The notes: generated by a model not told the origin, from the sequence alone. A stretch of DNA of 64,000 nucleotides from Brytella acorum (GCF_029309905.1 NZ_JARBJP010000009.1:1-64000), one strand, 5' to 3'. Shown: positions 7,635 to 15,706, counted from the first letter of the stretch. Program-made: numbers and translations.

Positions 7635-7641
7635 AATCCTT

Positions 7642-7836
7642 ATGACTAGTCAAAATGAGCCGCTGTATGCTGCGCCGGAAACGATCCGCAAGATGTTCGG
7701 CCTCAGCCCCGCTACGATTTACCGCCTTATCGAACGGGGTGAGATCACCAGCGCCAAGATCGGCAAAAGTCGTCGCATCCTGGTAGCGTCGATGCACGCT
7801 TATTTCGAACGGAACCGCGAAACAAAAGCCGCCTGA
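7642..7836 (+). CDS. AlpA/MerR-type helix-turn-helix protein (excisionase-like)
   Basis: A 64-residue protein: YAAPETIRKMFGLSPATIYR, then LIERGEITSAKIGKSRRI. This is the standard layout of AlpA/excisionase-type winged-helix proteins, which bind DNA and direct excision or activate element genes. Length and motif order fit the family. The start is placed at the ATG with a strong purine-rich site just upstream, which lies inside a hairpin. It is the likely directionality factor for the integrase, although it lies 4 kb away from it. Confidence 0.8.
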   Translation: MTSQNEPLYAAPETIRKMFGLSPATIYRLIERGEITSAKIGKSRRILVASMHAYFERNRETKAA

Positions 7837-8014
7837 AACGCAAATCGCCGATCCGCATAAGCAGACCGGCGACCGCAAAAGCTCTACTCGAAATGGCATC
7901 GACACCCGTTTCATAGAGCCCTAGCGGCCCGCCTGTCCAGACAAATGCGGTCGGAATATCGGAGAATATTCCTTGCCGAGCTTGAAGAAGCGCGGGCGCT
8001 CAAGCTGCGTCCGC

Positions 8015-8176
8015 ATGAGAACACCTGTACCGCGTCTTATCCTGCTGTCGGATGCTCGTTCTCCTGATGGAGAGCCACGCGCAGCCCTCATAATGCCGGG
8101 TTGCCGTCTGCCGGTCCTTTATCCGTCGATCGCCGCCGCCAGCGCTGCCATTGAGACACGGAGGGCCGCGCGATGA
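8015..8176 (+). CDS. Small hypothetical protein
   Basis: A 53-residue frame, MRTPVPRLILLSDARSPDGE and onwards, whose stop overlaps the next start (ATGA). The frame stays open upstream to a TTG at 7973. A competing 40-residue frame (7945-8067) overlaps it. No family is recognised. Between 7837 and 8014 I see nothing else. Confidence 0.45.
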   Translation: MRTPVPRLILLSDARSPDGEPRAALIMPGCRLPVLYPSIAAASAAIETRRAAR

Positions 8177-8718
8177 GTTTTGTCGACGACACCGCTCTCT
8201 ACTCCAAAAACGCCGCGCGTGTTCAATGGGAAAATATCGAGCGGATTTATGTCAGTGCAGTTTGGTCGCAGGATAATGTGCCCTGCTATTTCAGGGTCGA
8301 TGTAGCTTACATGACCGGGCACATGCGCGACATCGCGCCCAAGTGCACTATTGCCGAGGCACGCCGGATCAGCGCCCGTCTCAGCGCGCTGCATGACCGA
8401 CCCGTACGAGACTGGACGCTGCCTGCGCCGCCCACGATCGAAACCGAGGCGACCTTCCCGCTCTCGACTGAGCTTCCGTCCAATCCCGAATGGGGTAATG
8501 GCTGGCAACTCGTGGATAAATTCTTCCGCGAAAGAGTTGACCACACCAAATGGCACGCGGTGCTTCATCATCTTCTGGGCATGCATATCCACGCACGGGT
8601 GCAAGAGGGCGCTACCGCCGAATGTGCGCGTGAAGAAGCCATGAGTTTAGCCACATCCGCCCATGATCGGTGGTTTCTCCTGGCTGCGGCCAATTCTAGG
8701 CAGGAGAATGCACGATGA
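8173..8718 (+). CDS. Hypothetical phage-type protein
   Basis: A 181-residue soluble protein that I do not recognise. It has a mixed-charge N-terminal half with beta-strand character (IERIYVSAVWSQDNVPCYF) and a helical C-terminal half rich in His and Arg. It is joined to both neighbours by four-base overlaps, directly ahead of the primase-polymerase, so a link to replication is possible but only by position. Confidence 0.6.
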   Translation: MSFVDDTALYSKNAARVQWENIERIYVSAVWSQDNVPCYFRVDVAYMTGHMRDIAPKCTIAEARRISARLSALHDRPVRDWTLPAPPTIETEATFPLSTELPSNPEWGNGWQLVDKFFRERVDHTKWHAVLHHLLGMHIHARVQEGATAECAREEAMSLATSAHDRWFLLAAANSRQENAR

Positions 8719-9518
8719 GCGCAGCCCTGCACTATCCCTCCGAGACTGCACTCAAGGCGGCAACACTGACGAAGCGTGGTCTAGGAGTCTTCCCGTGCCT
8801 GCCGACGAAGGCGCCAGCTTGCCCCAACGGCTTCAAGGATGCGGCCAAGACCGAGCGCGATACGCTGGACCTATGGCACCGTCATTATGGTCCGCTGATC
8901 GGCGTCGCGACCGGCGACGCATCGGGGATCTGTGTGCTCGACCTCGACCTTCAGCATGACCCCGCCCACGAATGGTATGACGCGCATTGCGTGCAGTTGC
9001 ATGGACATCGGATGCACCGGACGAAATCAGGCGGGATCCATGTCGTGTTCCGGCATCGTGAAGGCATCCGTAATCGTGCCCGCATCGGAGGCGTGCTCGG
9101 CCTCGATGTGCGTGGAGAAGGCGGTTACGTCATCTGGTGGCCAGCGGCCGGGCTGGAACTGATCGCCAACGTGCCGCCCCAGCCGATGCCCGCATGGCTG
9201 GTCGAGACGATTATGCCCCCGCCGCCCCCAAAAGCGGACCTCGCGAAGATCGAGGATGGACTGCGCAATGCCGATCGGTACGTCCAGGGCGCGCTACGCG
9301 GCGCGATCCGGAACGTGGCCACGGCGCCCGAGGGCGCACGGAACGACACGCTCAACGCCGAGACGTACGCGCTCGGACGCTTCATCCCGCCCGGGCACCT
9401 GACAGCCAGCCAGATCGCCGAAGCCATGGCCGCCGCAGCGCTCCAGGCTGGGCTCACACAACACGAGATCGAACGCACCATCGCGTCCGCGCTCCGGGCA
9501 AGGAGCATGAACGGGTGA
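8715..9518 (+). CDS. Bifunctional primase-polymerase (PrimPol domain)
   Basis: A 267-residue archaeo-eukaryotic-type primase-polymerase, which would make primers for element replication. The N-terminal domain shows the family landmarks: a GLGVFPCLPTKAPA entry, IGVATGDASGICVLDLD with the metal-binding DLD, the HRTKSGGIHVVFRH motif with the conserved histidine, and GGYVIWWP. The C-terminal 90 residues form a short helical domain. There is no helicase domain in this protein; that is supplied by the next gene, whose GTG start overlaps this stop by four bases. The pair matches the primase-helicase modules of P4-like and other satellite elements. Confidence 0.85.
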   Translation: MSAALHYPSETALKAATLTKRGLGVFPCLPTKAPACPNGFKDAAKTERDTLDLWHRHYGPLIGVATGDASGICVLDLDLQHDPAHEWYDAHCVQLHGHRMHRTKSGGIHVVFRHREGIRNRARIGGVLGLDVRGEGGYVIWWPAAGLELIANVPPQPMPAWLVETIMPPPPPKADLAKIEDGLRNADRYVQGALRGAIRNVATAPEGARNDTLNAETYALGRFIPPGHLTASQIAEAMAAAALQAGLTQHEIERTIASALRARSMNG

Positions 9519-10789
9519 TCGCTTCTCACGACATTGACAAGATTGTGCATGACGCAACCGGGATCGCAAAGAAAGCGCATCGAGCCAATCAGTGGCTCAA
9601 CTCGCTCGACACGGACACCAATTCCGAACCGCGCGGAAATCTCGCCAATGCCATGATCGCGCTGCGTGAGGCCCCCGAACTACGTCGCCTATTCGCATAT
9701 GACGAGATGCTGAACGCCCCAATTCTATGCGCACCTGTTCCCAGGACGATCGTCGACTATACAGAGGACGATTCCCGTGGGCGTCCGGTTCGGGACGTTG
9801 ACGTGTCGGCAGTTCAGGAGTGGCTACAGCGAAACGGCCTCGCAAAACTGTCGAAGGATGTCGCGCATCAGGCTGTTGACCAACGCGCCGTCGAGCGCAG
9901 CTTTCACCCGGTGCGGCAATGGCTGGGGCATATCGAGTGGGACGGAACGGAGCGTCTCGACAACTGGCTGAGTGTCTATCTTGGGGCCGAGGACACGCCT
10001 TACACGCGCGGCATCGGAGCGATGTTTCTTATCGCCATGGTGGCCCGCGTCATGATTCCGGGCTGCAAGGCAGATTACATGATGGTCCTCGAAGGAAAGC
10101 AGGGGCTCAGAAAATCAACGGCCTGCGCAATCCTGGGAGGCAAATGGTTCTCCGATAATCTGCCGGACATCCGATCAGCTGGAAAAGACGTGCCCCAGCA
10201 TATCAACGGCAAATGGCTGATTGAGGTCGCGGAAATGTCGGCCCTCGACAAATCCGAGGCTGCTGCCCTCAAGGCCTTCATAACGCGATCTGTTGAACGC
10301 TACCGCCCCAGCTTCGGGCGCAAAGAGGTGATCCAGCCGCGCCAGTGCGTCTTCATCGGCACCACCAACAAGGAAGCCTATCTCCGCGACGAGACAGGCG
10401 GTCGCCGCTTCTGGCCGGTCAAGGTAGGTAAGATCGACACCGATGCCCTTGCCCGCGATCGAGACCAGCTTTTTGCGGAGGCGGCGTGCGGTTTCGCAGA
10501 TGGCGAGAAATGGTGGCCGGACTCGCAGTTTGAGGCTGACCATATCGCTCCCGAGCAGGAGGCGCGTTACGAAGCGGATGCTTGGGAAGAAGCTGTCGCG
10601 CAATTCCTGAATGGAAAATCGAAAATCACGATCCTTGAGGTCGCACGGCAGGCTCTGCTTATCGACACGCCGAAACTCGGGACATCGGATCAGCGACGTA
10701 TCAGTGCCGTTCTTGAGCGGCTTGGATGGGTCCGAGGTGTCCGGGGAAACAAAGGTGAACGTTATTGGAACTACCGTGTTCGCACCTGA
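9515..10789 (+). CDS. VapE-family superfamily-3-like helicase/ATPase
   Basis: A 424-residue protein of the VapE (virulence-associated protein E) family. It has the P-loop LEGKQGLRKST, the PDIRSAGKDVPQHINGKW segment, EVAEMSALDKSEAAALKAFI and the CVFIGTTNKEAYLRD..GGRRFWP block. These are standard for phage and satellite replication helicases. I use the GTG at 9515 (four-base overlap with the PrimPol gene); a longer frame from 9137 is antisense-like noise before that point. The C-terminal 90 residues form a winged-helix-like tail that may bind the origin repeats, which begin at this gene's stop codon. Confidence 0.85.
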   Translation: MIASHDIDKIVHDATGIAKKAHRANQWLNSLDTDTNSEPRGNLANAMIALREAPELRRLFAYDEMLNAPILCAPVPRTIVDYTEDDSRGRPVRDVDVSAVQEWLQRNGLAKLSKDVAHQAVDQRAVERSFHPVRQWLGHIEWDGTERLDNWLSVYLGAEDTPYTRGIGAMFLIAMVARVMIPGCKADYMMVLEGKQGLRKSTACAILGGKWFSDNLPDIRSAGKDVPQHINGKWLIEVAEMSALDKSEAAALKAFITRSVERYRPSFGRKEVIQPRQCVFIGTTNKEAYLRDETGGRRFWPVKVGKIDTDALARDRDQLFAEAACGFADGEKWWPDSQFEADHIAPEQEARYEADAWEEAVAQFLNGKSKITILEVARQALLIDTPKLGTSDQRRISAVLERLGWVRGVRGNKGERYWNYRVRT

Positions 10790-10891
10790 CGCACTGACGC
10801 ACCTGACGCACTTTCTTATAGTGGGAGTCTGTCGAAAGTCATCGCTATACCGCTCTATAGGGAAGTGCGTCAGGTGCGTCAGGTGCGTCAG
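10786..10891. repeat. Inverted iteron cluster, candidate replication origin
   Basis: Three copies of CTGACGCAC (10786-10794, 10794-10802, 10803-10811) face three copies of the reverse form GTGCGTCAG (10865-10873, 10874-10882, 10883-10891). The 53 bp between them is AT-richer, with CTTATAG and CTATAG at its inner edges. The cluster begins at the stop of the VapE-type helicase gene, the usual place for satellite origins. An alternative reading is a long hairpin followed by TTTTT, acting as a terminator. Confidence 0.6.
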
Positions 10892-11179
10892 TTTTTGGGG
10901 ATACCGACTTCCCGGTAGCCGAGGCGTACCCGTGCGGGTTTCAGTGCATTTCTCGTGCAGAAAGACCCATACTGCCTCCCAGATCGATACACCCCAATTT
11001 CCGGTGAAAACCCGCGCACGAAAATTGACGTGCCCGACGCCGGGATGCTTCCAGCGTTCCGACTGCACCACGCCGCAACTTTTTTTCGCCACATTACGCG
11101 CATGGTCAACGTGCGGATTCGTTCTGGAACAAAGCAGGAAAGTCATGCCGAGCGCAGGGATCACCAAGCCCGGCGGAGT

Positions 11180-11226
11180 TTATCCACAAAGCTATCCCGA
11201 TACCTGTCCCCTGATTCTGTGGGTAA
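11180..11226. other. DnaA-box-like pair in the 10.8-11.5 kb gap
   Basis: TTATCCACA at 11180-11188 equals the standard DnaA box, and TGTGGGTAA at 11218-11226 is an inverted box with one change (TTACCCACA). Both lie in the gene-free stretch 10790-11523, downstream of the iteron-like cluster. Host DnaA binding is plausible. I see no protein-coding gene in this 734-bp stretch. Confidence 0.45.
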
Positions 11227-11401
11227 GATGACAGCCGTGTTACGGCCATCGATTCTACGTAAATCGCAGATTTCCGCCATTCCATGGAAAAAACGGCAGT
11301 CAAGATGAGAAACTGCTTGCCAGTTGATGGCCTGCCTGATCCTGCGCCCAGCGCATTCATTCACAGTGCTCGTTTGTTCTCATTTCCTCATTCCTTATGT
11401 C

Positions 11402-11523
11402 CCAATAGGGCTTGCTCTATCGGAACATTTCGCCTGGAACACTTTTCCGTTCCAATAGGGTTGCTTTTCGGCATTTTGGGGCGGTATAGAGTCAGGGTCT
11501 AGGCCCTAAAGGAACACTTCGCC
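11402..11523. repeat. Repeats upstream of serine recombinase, candidate res-type site
   Basis: CCAATAGGG followed by TTGCT is repeated at 11402 (with an extra C) and 11452, 50 bp apart. GGAACATTTCGCC at 11422-11434 recurs with one change (GGAACACTTCGCC) at 11511-11523, right at the recombinase start codon. Serine resolvases usually bind subsites just upstream of their own gene, so this is a likely binding or crossover region. The exact subsites are inferred. Confidence 0.45.
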
Positions 11524-12087
11524 ATGAAAATCGGCTACGCTCGCACCTCGACCACGGAACAAATGGCTGGCCTGGAAAGTCAGCGGCGTGATCTTGTTGC
11601 CGCTGGCTGTGGTCGGGTCTATGCGGAGCAGATCAGCGGAGCGAAGACGGATCGCCCCGAATTGACGACGGCCCTCGACCATATGCGCCCCGGTGATGTC
11701 CTTGTCGTGACAAAGCCCGACCGCCTGGCCCGCTCGACAGCCGACCTCCTGCGCCATGTTGAGGCCCTGAAGGCCAAGGGATGCGGGCTGATCGTGCTCA
11801 GCATGAACGGCACGACGCTCGACACCACCAACCCGACCAGCAAGCTGATGCTCACGATGCTGGCCGCCGTCGCTGAATTTGAGCGCGACATCATGAAGGA
11901 ACGGCAGGCCGAAGGGATCGCCAAGGCCAAGGTCGAGGGCAAATACAAGGGGCGGAAGCCCTCGGCCCGTAGTCAGGAAGACGAGGTTCGTGCTCTGGCC
12001 GCTCAGGGCATCAAGCCGACCGAGATCGCCCGCAGGCTCGGGATGGGCCGCACGAGCGTCTATCGCTGCCTCGGGAAGGTCGAATAA
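11524..12087 (+). CDS. Serine recombinase (resolvase/invertase family)
   Basis: A 187-residue recombinase. The catalytic serine is Ser9 in IGYARTSTTEQ. The domain continues through the DRPEL motif, KPDRLARST and the long helix segment (TMLAAVAEFERDIMKERQAEG). The C-terminal 45 residues form a Hin-type helix-turn-helix (IKPTEIARRLGMGRTSVYR). Length and order match small resolvases and invertases rather than large phage integrases. In an element that already has a tyrosine integrase, it may resolve dimers or invert DNA; repeats just upstream could be its site. No invertible segment is obvious nearby. Confidence 0.88.
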   Translation: MKIGYARTSTTEQMAGLESQRRDLVAAGCGRVYAEQISGAKTDRPELTTALDHMRPGDVLVVTKPDRLARSTADLLRHVEALKAKGCGLIVLSMNGTTLDTTNPTSKLMLTMLAAVAEFERDIMKERQAEGIAKAKVEGKYKGRKPSARSQEDEVRALAAQGIKPTEIARRLGMGRTSVYRCLGKVE

Positions 12088-12223
12088 GCGGCATGCGCAA
12101 AATAATTTCGAGGCAATGAGAAATAAACAGAGAGAACAGGAGGCATTAGGACGATTATAATGCCTTGATATGCAACGATTTTTTTCATTGAATACTTAAA
12201 TATAGGCACGATACACTCTATGT

Positions 12224-12571
12224 ATGCGCAAGATTGGCCCCTATTCACGCCCTGAAGCCCTCCTGAAAATGGACGGACGCACCCGATATGCGCGGGTGCT
12301 GAAAAAAGTCCGTGCGGATCTGATTGCCCATGTGGGCGGAAAGCCCTCTCCGACGCAGCTTGCCCTCATCGAACGGGCCGCGTGGATCACGCTGCATATG
12401 ACCCTGATGGACGGGCACATGCTGCAAGGGGGCGCTCCCGCCGAGCGCGATGCGCGCCAATATCTCGCCTGGTCGAATACCCATGCACGGATCATGCGGG
12501 CGCTGGGCCTCGAGAGCGCTGCCGCCTCGCCCGAAACGCTCTCCGCCTACATTTCGGAGCGCGCCGCATGA
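12224..12571 (+). CDS. Hypothetical protein ahead of terminase (possible small subunit)
   Basis: A 115-residue helical protein (IGPYSRPEALLKMDGRTRYA, then ADLIAHVGGKPSPTQLALIE). Proteins of this type are familiar immediately upstream of large terminase genes in alphaproteobacterial phages. The small size, position and four-base overlap with the terminase make a DNA-recognition (small terminase) role plausible, but no canonical motif proves it. The 136 bp before it holds no gene. Confidence 0.6.
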   Translation: MRKIGPYSRPEALLKMDGRTRYARVLKKVRADLIAHVGGKPSPTQLALIERAAWITLHMTLMDGHMLQGGAPAERDARQYLAWSNTHARIMRALGLESAAASPETLSAYISERAA

Positions 12572-13269
12572 ACATCGTCCAAGCGATGCGCGATCCCAAT
12601 TTGTTCGGCCCACACTTTACGGGCGACACATGGGGCGCGTGGGAAGCATTTCTCGACGCCCTCTTCGCGCTGCCGATGAGTGAGACGGCCCTCACCCTCT
12701 ATCGCCAGCACACGGGGCGCACCGCCCCTCCCGCCGAAGCATTCGTGATGGCCGCCCTGATCTGCGGGCGCCGGGCTGGCAAGAGCCGCATCCTTGGTCT
12801 GATCGCGACCTATCTCTCCGCGTTCCGGGATTACACGCCTTACCTCGCGCCTGGGGAAGTCGCGACTGTCGCAGTCATCGCGTCAGACCGGAAGCAGGCT
12901 CGCACGATCTTCCGGTACATCTCCGGCGCGCTTGCCAGTGTGCCGATGCTGGCCCGCATGGTGCAGGACGAGACGAACGAGACCATCATGCTTTCGAACC
13001 GTGTCGTCATTGAGATTGCGACCGCTTCCTTTCGCGTCACGCGTGGCTACACCTTTGCCGCAGTGCTTGCGGACGAGACTGCCTTCTGGCGGTCGGACGA
13101 CACCAGCGCGAACCCGGATGAGGAAATCATCAAAGCGATCCGACCGGGACTGAGCACTATCCCCGGTTCGATGCTCCTTCTCGCCTCGTCGCCATATGCC
13201 AAGCGCGGCATTCTCTACAAGACGTTCCGCAAATACTGGGGGCAGGACGACGCGCGCGTGCTCGTCTAG
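12568..13269 (+). CDS. Terminase large subunit, ATPase half (ends at in-frame amber)
   Basis: A 233-residue product containing the packaging ATPase. Walker A is CGRRAGKSR at about residues 67-75 and Walker B is AAVLADETAFWR. The motif III region is SMLLLASSPYAKRG. The frame ends at TAG (13267-13269) after RVLV. Reading continues in the same frame with RGTSLEMNPALDP, the normal link to the nuclease domain, where a tryptophan codon (TGG) would be expected. The break therefore looks like one G-to-A change at 13268. Unless the amber is suppressed, the motor is separated from its nuclease. The start overlaps the previous gene (ATGA). Confidence 0.8.
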   Translation: MNIVQAMRDPNLFGPHFTGDTWGAWEAFLDALFALPMSETALTLYRQHTGRTAPPAEAFVMAALICGRRAGKSRILGLIATYLSAFRDYTPYLAPGEVATVAVIASDRKQARTIFRYISGALASVPMLARMVQDETNETIMLSNRVVIEIATASFRVTRGYTFAAVLADETAFWRSDDTSANPDEEIIKAIRPGLSTIPGSMLLLASSPYAKRGILYKTFRKYWGQDDARVLV

Positions 13270-13287
13270 CGCGGGACCAGCCTAGAG

Positions 13288-13998
13288 ATGAACCCGGCTC
13301 TCGATCCGGCCATTGTCGAGGAAGCCCATGAGGAGGATCCGGCTGCCGCGGCCGCCGAATACGGCGCGGAATTCCGTTCAGACATCGCGTCTTTCATCTC
13401 ACCGGAAGTTATTCAGGCATGCACTGTGCCAGGGCGGTTCGAACTGCCCTTCGTCAAGACGCATCGTTATCGCGCCTTTGTCGATCCGTCTGGCGGTTCT
13501 GGTGACAGCTTCACGCTCGCGATCGCGCATGACGAGGGCGACATCGCCGTTCTCGACTGTGTCCGCGAGATCAAGCCGCCTTTCTCGCCCGATGCCGCCA
13601 CGAAGGAACTGGCGGAGACGATCAAGGCCTATGGGCTGAACACGGTCACGGGCGATCGGTATGGCGGCGAATGGCCCCGCGAACGGTTCCGCGTTCATGG
13701 CATCACGTATGCTCCCAGCGAGAAGGACCGATCGGGCCTCTACCTGGAGGCCCTTCCCCGCCTCAACGCTGGCAAGGTCGAACTTCTCGACCTCAGGCAG
13801 ATCGAGCGCCAGTTCTGTGGCCTTGAACGCCGCACGGCCCGCAGTGGCAAAGATTCTGTCGACCATGCGCCTGGTGGGCATGACGACCTGGTGAACGCCA
13901 TTGCCGGCGTCCTTTCCCAGAAGGCGAAGGCTCGGATGCCGAGCTTCGCCGGATACCGCCCCCAACATTCATCATCGCTCAGGAGACTCGCCATATGA
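13288..13998 (+). CDS. Terminase large subunit, nuclease half (after amber)
   Basis: A 236-residue remainder of the same terminase, in the same frame as the ATPase half. The RNase-H-like nuclease landmarks are FVDPSGGSGDSFTLAIAH with the first acidic residue, VTGDRYGGEW, and GGHDDLVNAIAG with the last acidic pair. An ATG at 13288 could allow restart, but no strong ribosome binding site precedes it. Apart from the single stop the sequence shows no decay: no frameshift and no lost catalytic motif. The break is recent or tolerated. Confidence 0.75.
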   Translation: MNPALDPAIVEEAHEEDPAAAAAEYGAEFRSDIASFISPEVIQACTVPGRFELPFVKTHRYRAFVDPSGGSGDSFTLAIAHDEGDIAVLDCVREIKPPFSPDAATKELAETIKAYGLNTVTGDRYGGEWPRERFRVHGITYAPSEKDRSGLYLEALPRLNAGKVELLDLRQIERQFCGLERRTARSGKDSVDHAPGGHDDLVNAIAGVLSQKAKARMPSFAGYRPQHSSSLRRLAI

Positions 13999-14318
13999 GG
14001 CGACATTCGATCGACCTGGCCCTTGCGGCGGATCGCGCGCGCAAGCGCGAAGCCGACGTGGCGCGCGCCCGCGTCGCGAACATCATCGGCATGGATCATG
14101 CCATGCGGCTGGATCACGCATCCTCAATGTATCGAGAGGCATTGCGCACGCTCGGATATGACACGGGCGGCGTCTCTCCCGATGGCATGGAGCCTCTTTT
14201 CGTCATGGCGGCTCAGACTGCAATGCACCGCGCCACGCACCGCCCGTCGATCGCGCAGGACGCGGCCCCGGCTTCTGACTCCCCCCTGGCGGGCGCGTCG
14301 CCCCGCCGCAAAGCGTAA
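13995..14318 (+). CDS. Hypothetical morphogenesis-region protein (RRKA-tail family)
   Basis: A 107-residue protein, basic and helical at the N-terminus. Its C-terminal half (MYREALRTLGYDTGG, then DSPLAGASPRRKA) resembles the C-terminus of the protein at 15170-15706 (IYRIGLERLGLDGSN, then DSPLFGVAARRKA). The two share a module, and even the downstream DNA CGCAARGCGTAAGGAGC is alike. It overlaps the terminase stop by four bases. In many phages this slot holds the portal, which is absent here. Function unknown. Confidence 0.6.
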   Translation: MRRHSIDLALAADRARKREADVARARVANIIGMDHAMRLDHASSMYREALRTLGYDTGGVSPDGMEPLFVMAAQTAMHRATHRPSIAQDAAPASDSPLAGASPRRKA

Positions 14319-14329
14319 GGAGCGCACAC

Positions 14330-15022
14330 ATGACCAGCGATACACGCAAATATCTTGCCGAGGCGATCGCCAACGAGCACGAAGCCCGTGAAACCCATCG
14401 GGCCACGAATGAGGCCTTGAGTGCTGCACGGGAACGGCTCTGGGCTCAAAAGACTGCGGTCGAGAAAGCTGAAAAAGCCTTGCATAGGTCGCGCGAGGCA
14501 GATCCGGACGAACTGATCGCCGCTGCAAGGGAAGGTCGCGAACCAGTTCTCCGCAACACCAACGATCAGCGTTACGCGCTCGCATCGGCTCGCGATGAGT
14601 TGGAGTCAGCGGAAAGGGTTATTGCGGATCTCAAGGCGCGGCTTCCCGATGCCAACATGCGTCTTGGCGTTGCCAAGTCCGAAGTCAAAGTGGCCGCCAG
14701 TCGCGTTTTACAATCCAGCCCTGAGTGGGCGGCGTTTATCGAGGACATGCGCAGGCAAGAGAAGGCGCTCGCAACCGCTTACACGGTCCTTAAACAGCTT
14801 GCTGACGCTGCGATGTATCACGATGTCGAGGCGGAACTACAGAGCCGCTATAACGGGTGCTTGCGCCTGCGGGAGGCCTCCGACCCTGAACTCGTAACCG
14901 CGTGGAACCATGCATGGTCGGCCCTTCAGACCGACGCAGCGGCGCCCCTTCCTGACCCGCTGGCCCCTACAGCGGAAACCAAAGCCACCAAACCGAAACG
15001 CAGCCTGTTCGCAGTGAAGTGA
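14330..15022 (+). CDS. Coiled-coil protein, scaffold-like
   Basis: A 230-residue protein dominated by heptad-like helices (residues about 10-160: EALSAARERLWAQKTAVEKA, DELESAERVIADLKARL). It has no signal peptide or membrane segment. A Pro/Ala-rich linker and a basic tail ending KPKRSLFAVK follow. Such features suit a scaffold or tail-assembly protein, but no family is recognised. It has a good AAGGAG site eight bases before the ATG. The 147-bp gap after it holds a perfect hairpin. Confidence 0.6.
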   Translation: MTSDTRKYLAEAIANEHEARETHRATNEALSAARERLWAQKTAVEKAEKALHRSREADPDELIAAAREGREPVLRNTNDQRYALASARDELESAERVIADLKARLPDANMRLGVAKSEVKVAASRVLQSSPEWAAFIEDMRRQEKALATAYTVLKQLADAAMYHDVEAELQSRYNGCLRLREASDPELVTAWNHAWSALQTDAAAPLPDPLAPTAETKATKPKRSLFAVK

Positions 15023-15112
15023 ACCGCCCGCGGCGGTCGCGCCAAGTCGGCAAGTGGCGTTCCTGAAACACCGACAAGCCATGGGGGAGGCGCTCACCCC
15101 GCGATGGCGAGC

Positions 15113-15136
15113 GGGAGGGATGCTCCAGTCCCTCCC
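15113..15136. terminator. Perfect 8-bp hairpin between morphogenesis genes
   Basis: GGGAGGGA at 15113-15120 pairs perfectly with TCCCTCCC at 15129-15136 over an eight-base loop. Only a short TTTT follows, 10 bases later. It may be a weak terminator, an attenuator or an mRNA-processing site ahead of the gene at 15170. Confidence 0.35.
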
Positions 15137-15169
15137 CACCCTGAATTTTCTCTCCTGCGAGAACCCATC

Positions 15170-15706
15170 ATGAAACAAGCAACCCGCGACGCCCTGACAT
15201 CCTTTCTCGACAGTCGTCTTTCCATTGAAGGCCGGGATGATATCTGGCGCGCCATCGATGATTGCGTCGATATTCGTCAGCGTGAAGGCAAGGACTCTTC
15301 AGAACTGGCCCTGAACGTCGTGGCCCTCCTTGGCATGCTCGAAGCGGATCTGACGCCCGATGAGTACGGTCGCGCCAAGAGTGTCATTCTCGAGGAACAG
15401 ACCCCGGCCCAGGACGCGACCATCCGGTGCCTGATGGCATCGCGCGAGCATCGAAAAGCTATGGATGAGGTACGACCGCTCGTCGGCGACGATGTTCTAG
15501 CCTGCGACAGCACGGTCGATATCTATCGCATCGGCCTCGAGCGCCTGGGCCTTGATGGCAGCAATGCGCCTCTCGATGCAGCGCGAGCAATGTTCCGAAG
15601 CTGTCGCCAAAAAGAAATGGCGCGCTGGGGCGCAGGCATGTCGACCGGATCCGCGCCAACACCGGACTCTCCTCTTTTCGGCGTCGCAGCTAGGCGCAAG
15701 GCGTAA
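15170..15706 (+). CDS. Hypothetical morphogenesis-region protein (RRKA-tail family)
   Basis: A 178-residue protein. The N-terminal 110 residues are helical and acidic. The last 60 residues repeat the module seen in the 107-residue protein at 13995-14318 and end PDSPLFGVAARRKA. The ATG at 15170 is preferred; the longer frame from 15104 runs through the hairpin. It lies just before the tape-measure gene, a slot where tail-assembly chaperones are common, so that role is possible but not shown by any motif. Confidence 0.6.
   Translation: MKQATRDALTSFLDSRLSIEGRDDIWRAIDDCVDIRQREGKDSSELALNVVALLGMLEADLTPDEYGRAKSVILEEQTPAQDATIRCLMASREHRKAMDEVRPLVGDDVLACDSTVDIYRIGLERLGLDGSNAPLDAARAMFRSCRQKEMARWGAGMSTGSAPTPDSPLFGVAARRKA

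Noticed and set aside
6685-7836. A 383-codon frame running through the early genes
   Set aside because: Only its C-terminal 64 residues look like a protein (AlpA-type). The rest overlaps genes in other frames and has no family character.
11030-11090. A tRNA-like stretch on the minus strand (D-arm-like GGTGCAGTCGG and a GTCGGGCACG end)
   Set aside because: No matching 5' acceptor strand and no proper T-loop, so it is not a supported tRNA or tRNA remnant.
10175-11167. A 330-codon minus-strand frame over the VapE end and the gene-free stretch
   Set aside because: It crosses the iteron-like repeats and the antisense of VapE, with no domain seen.
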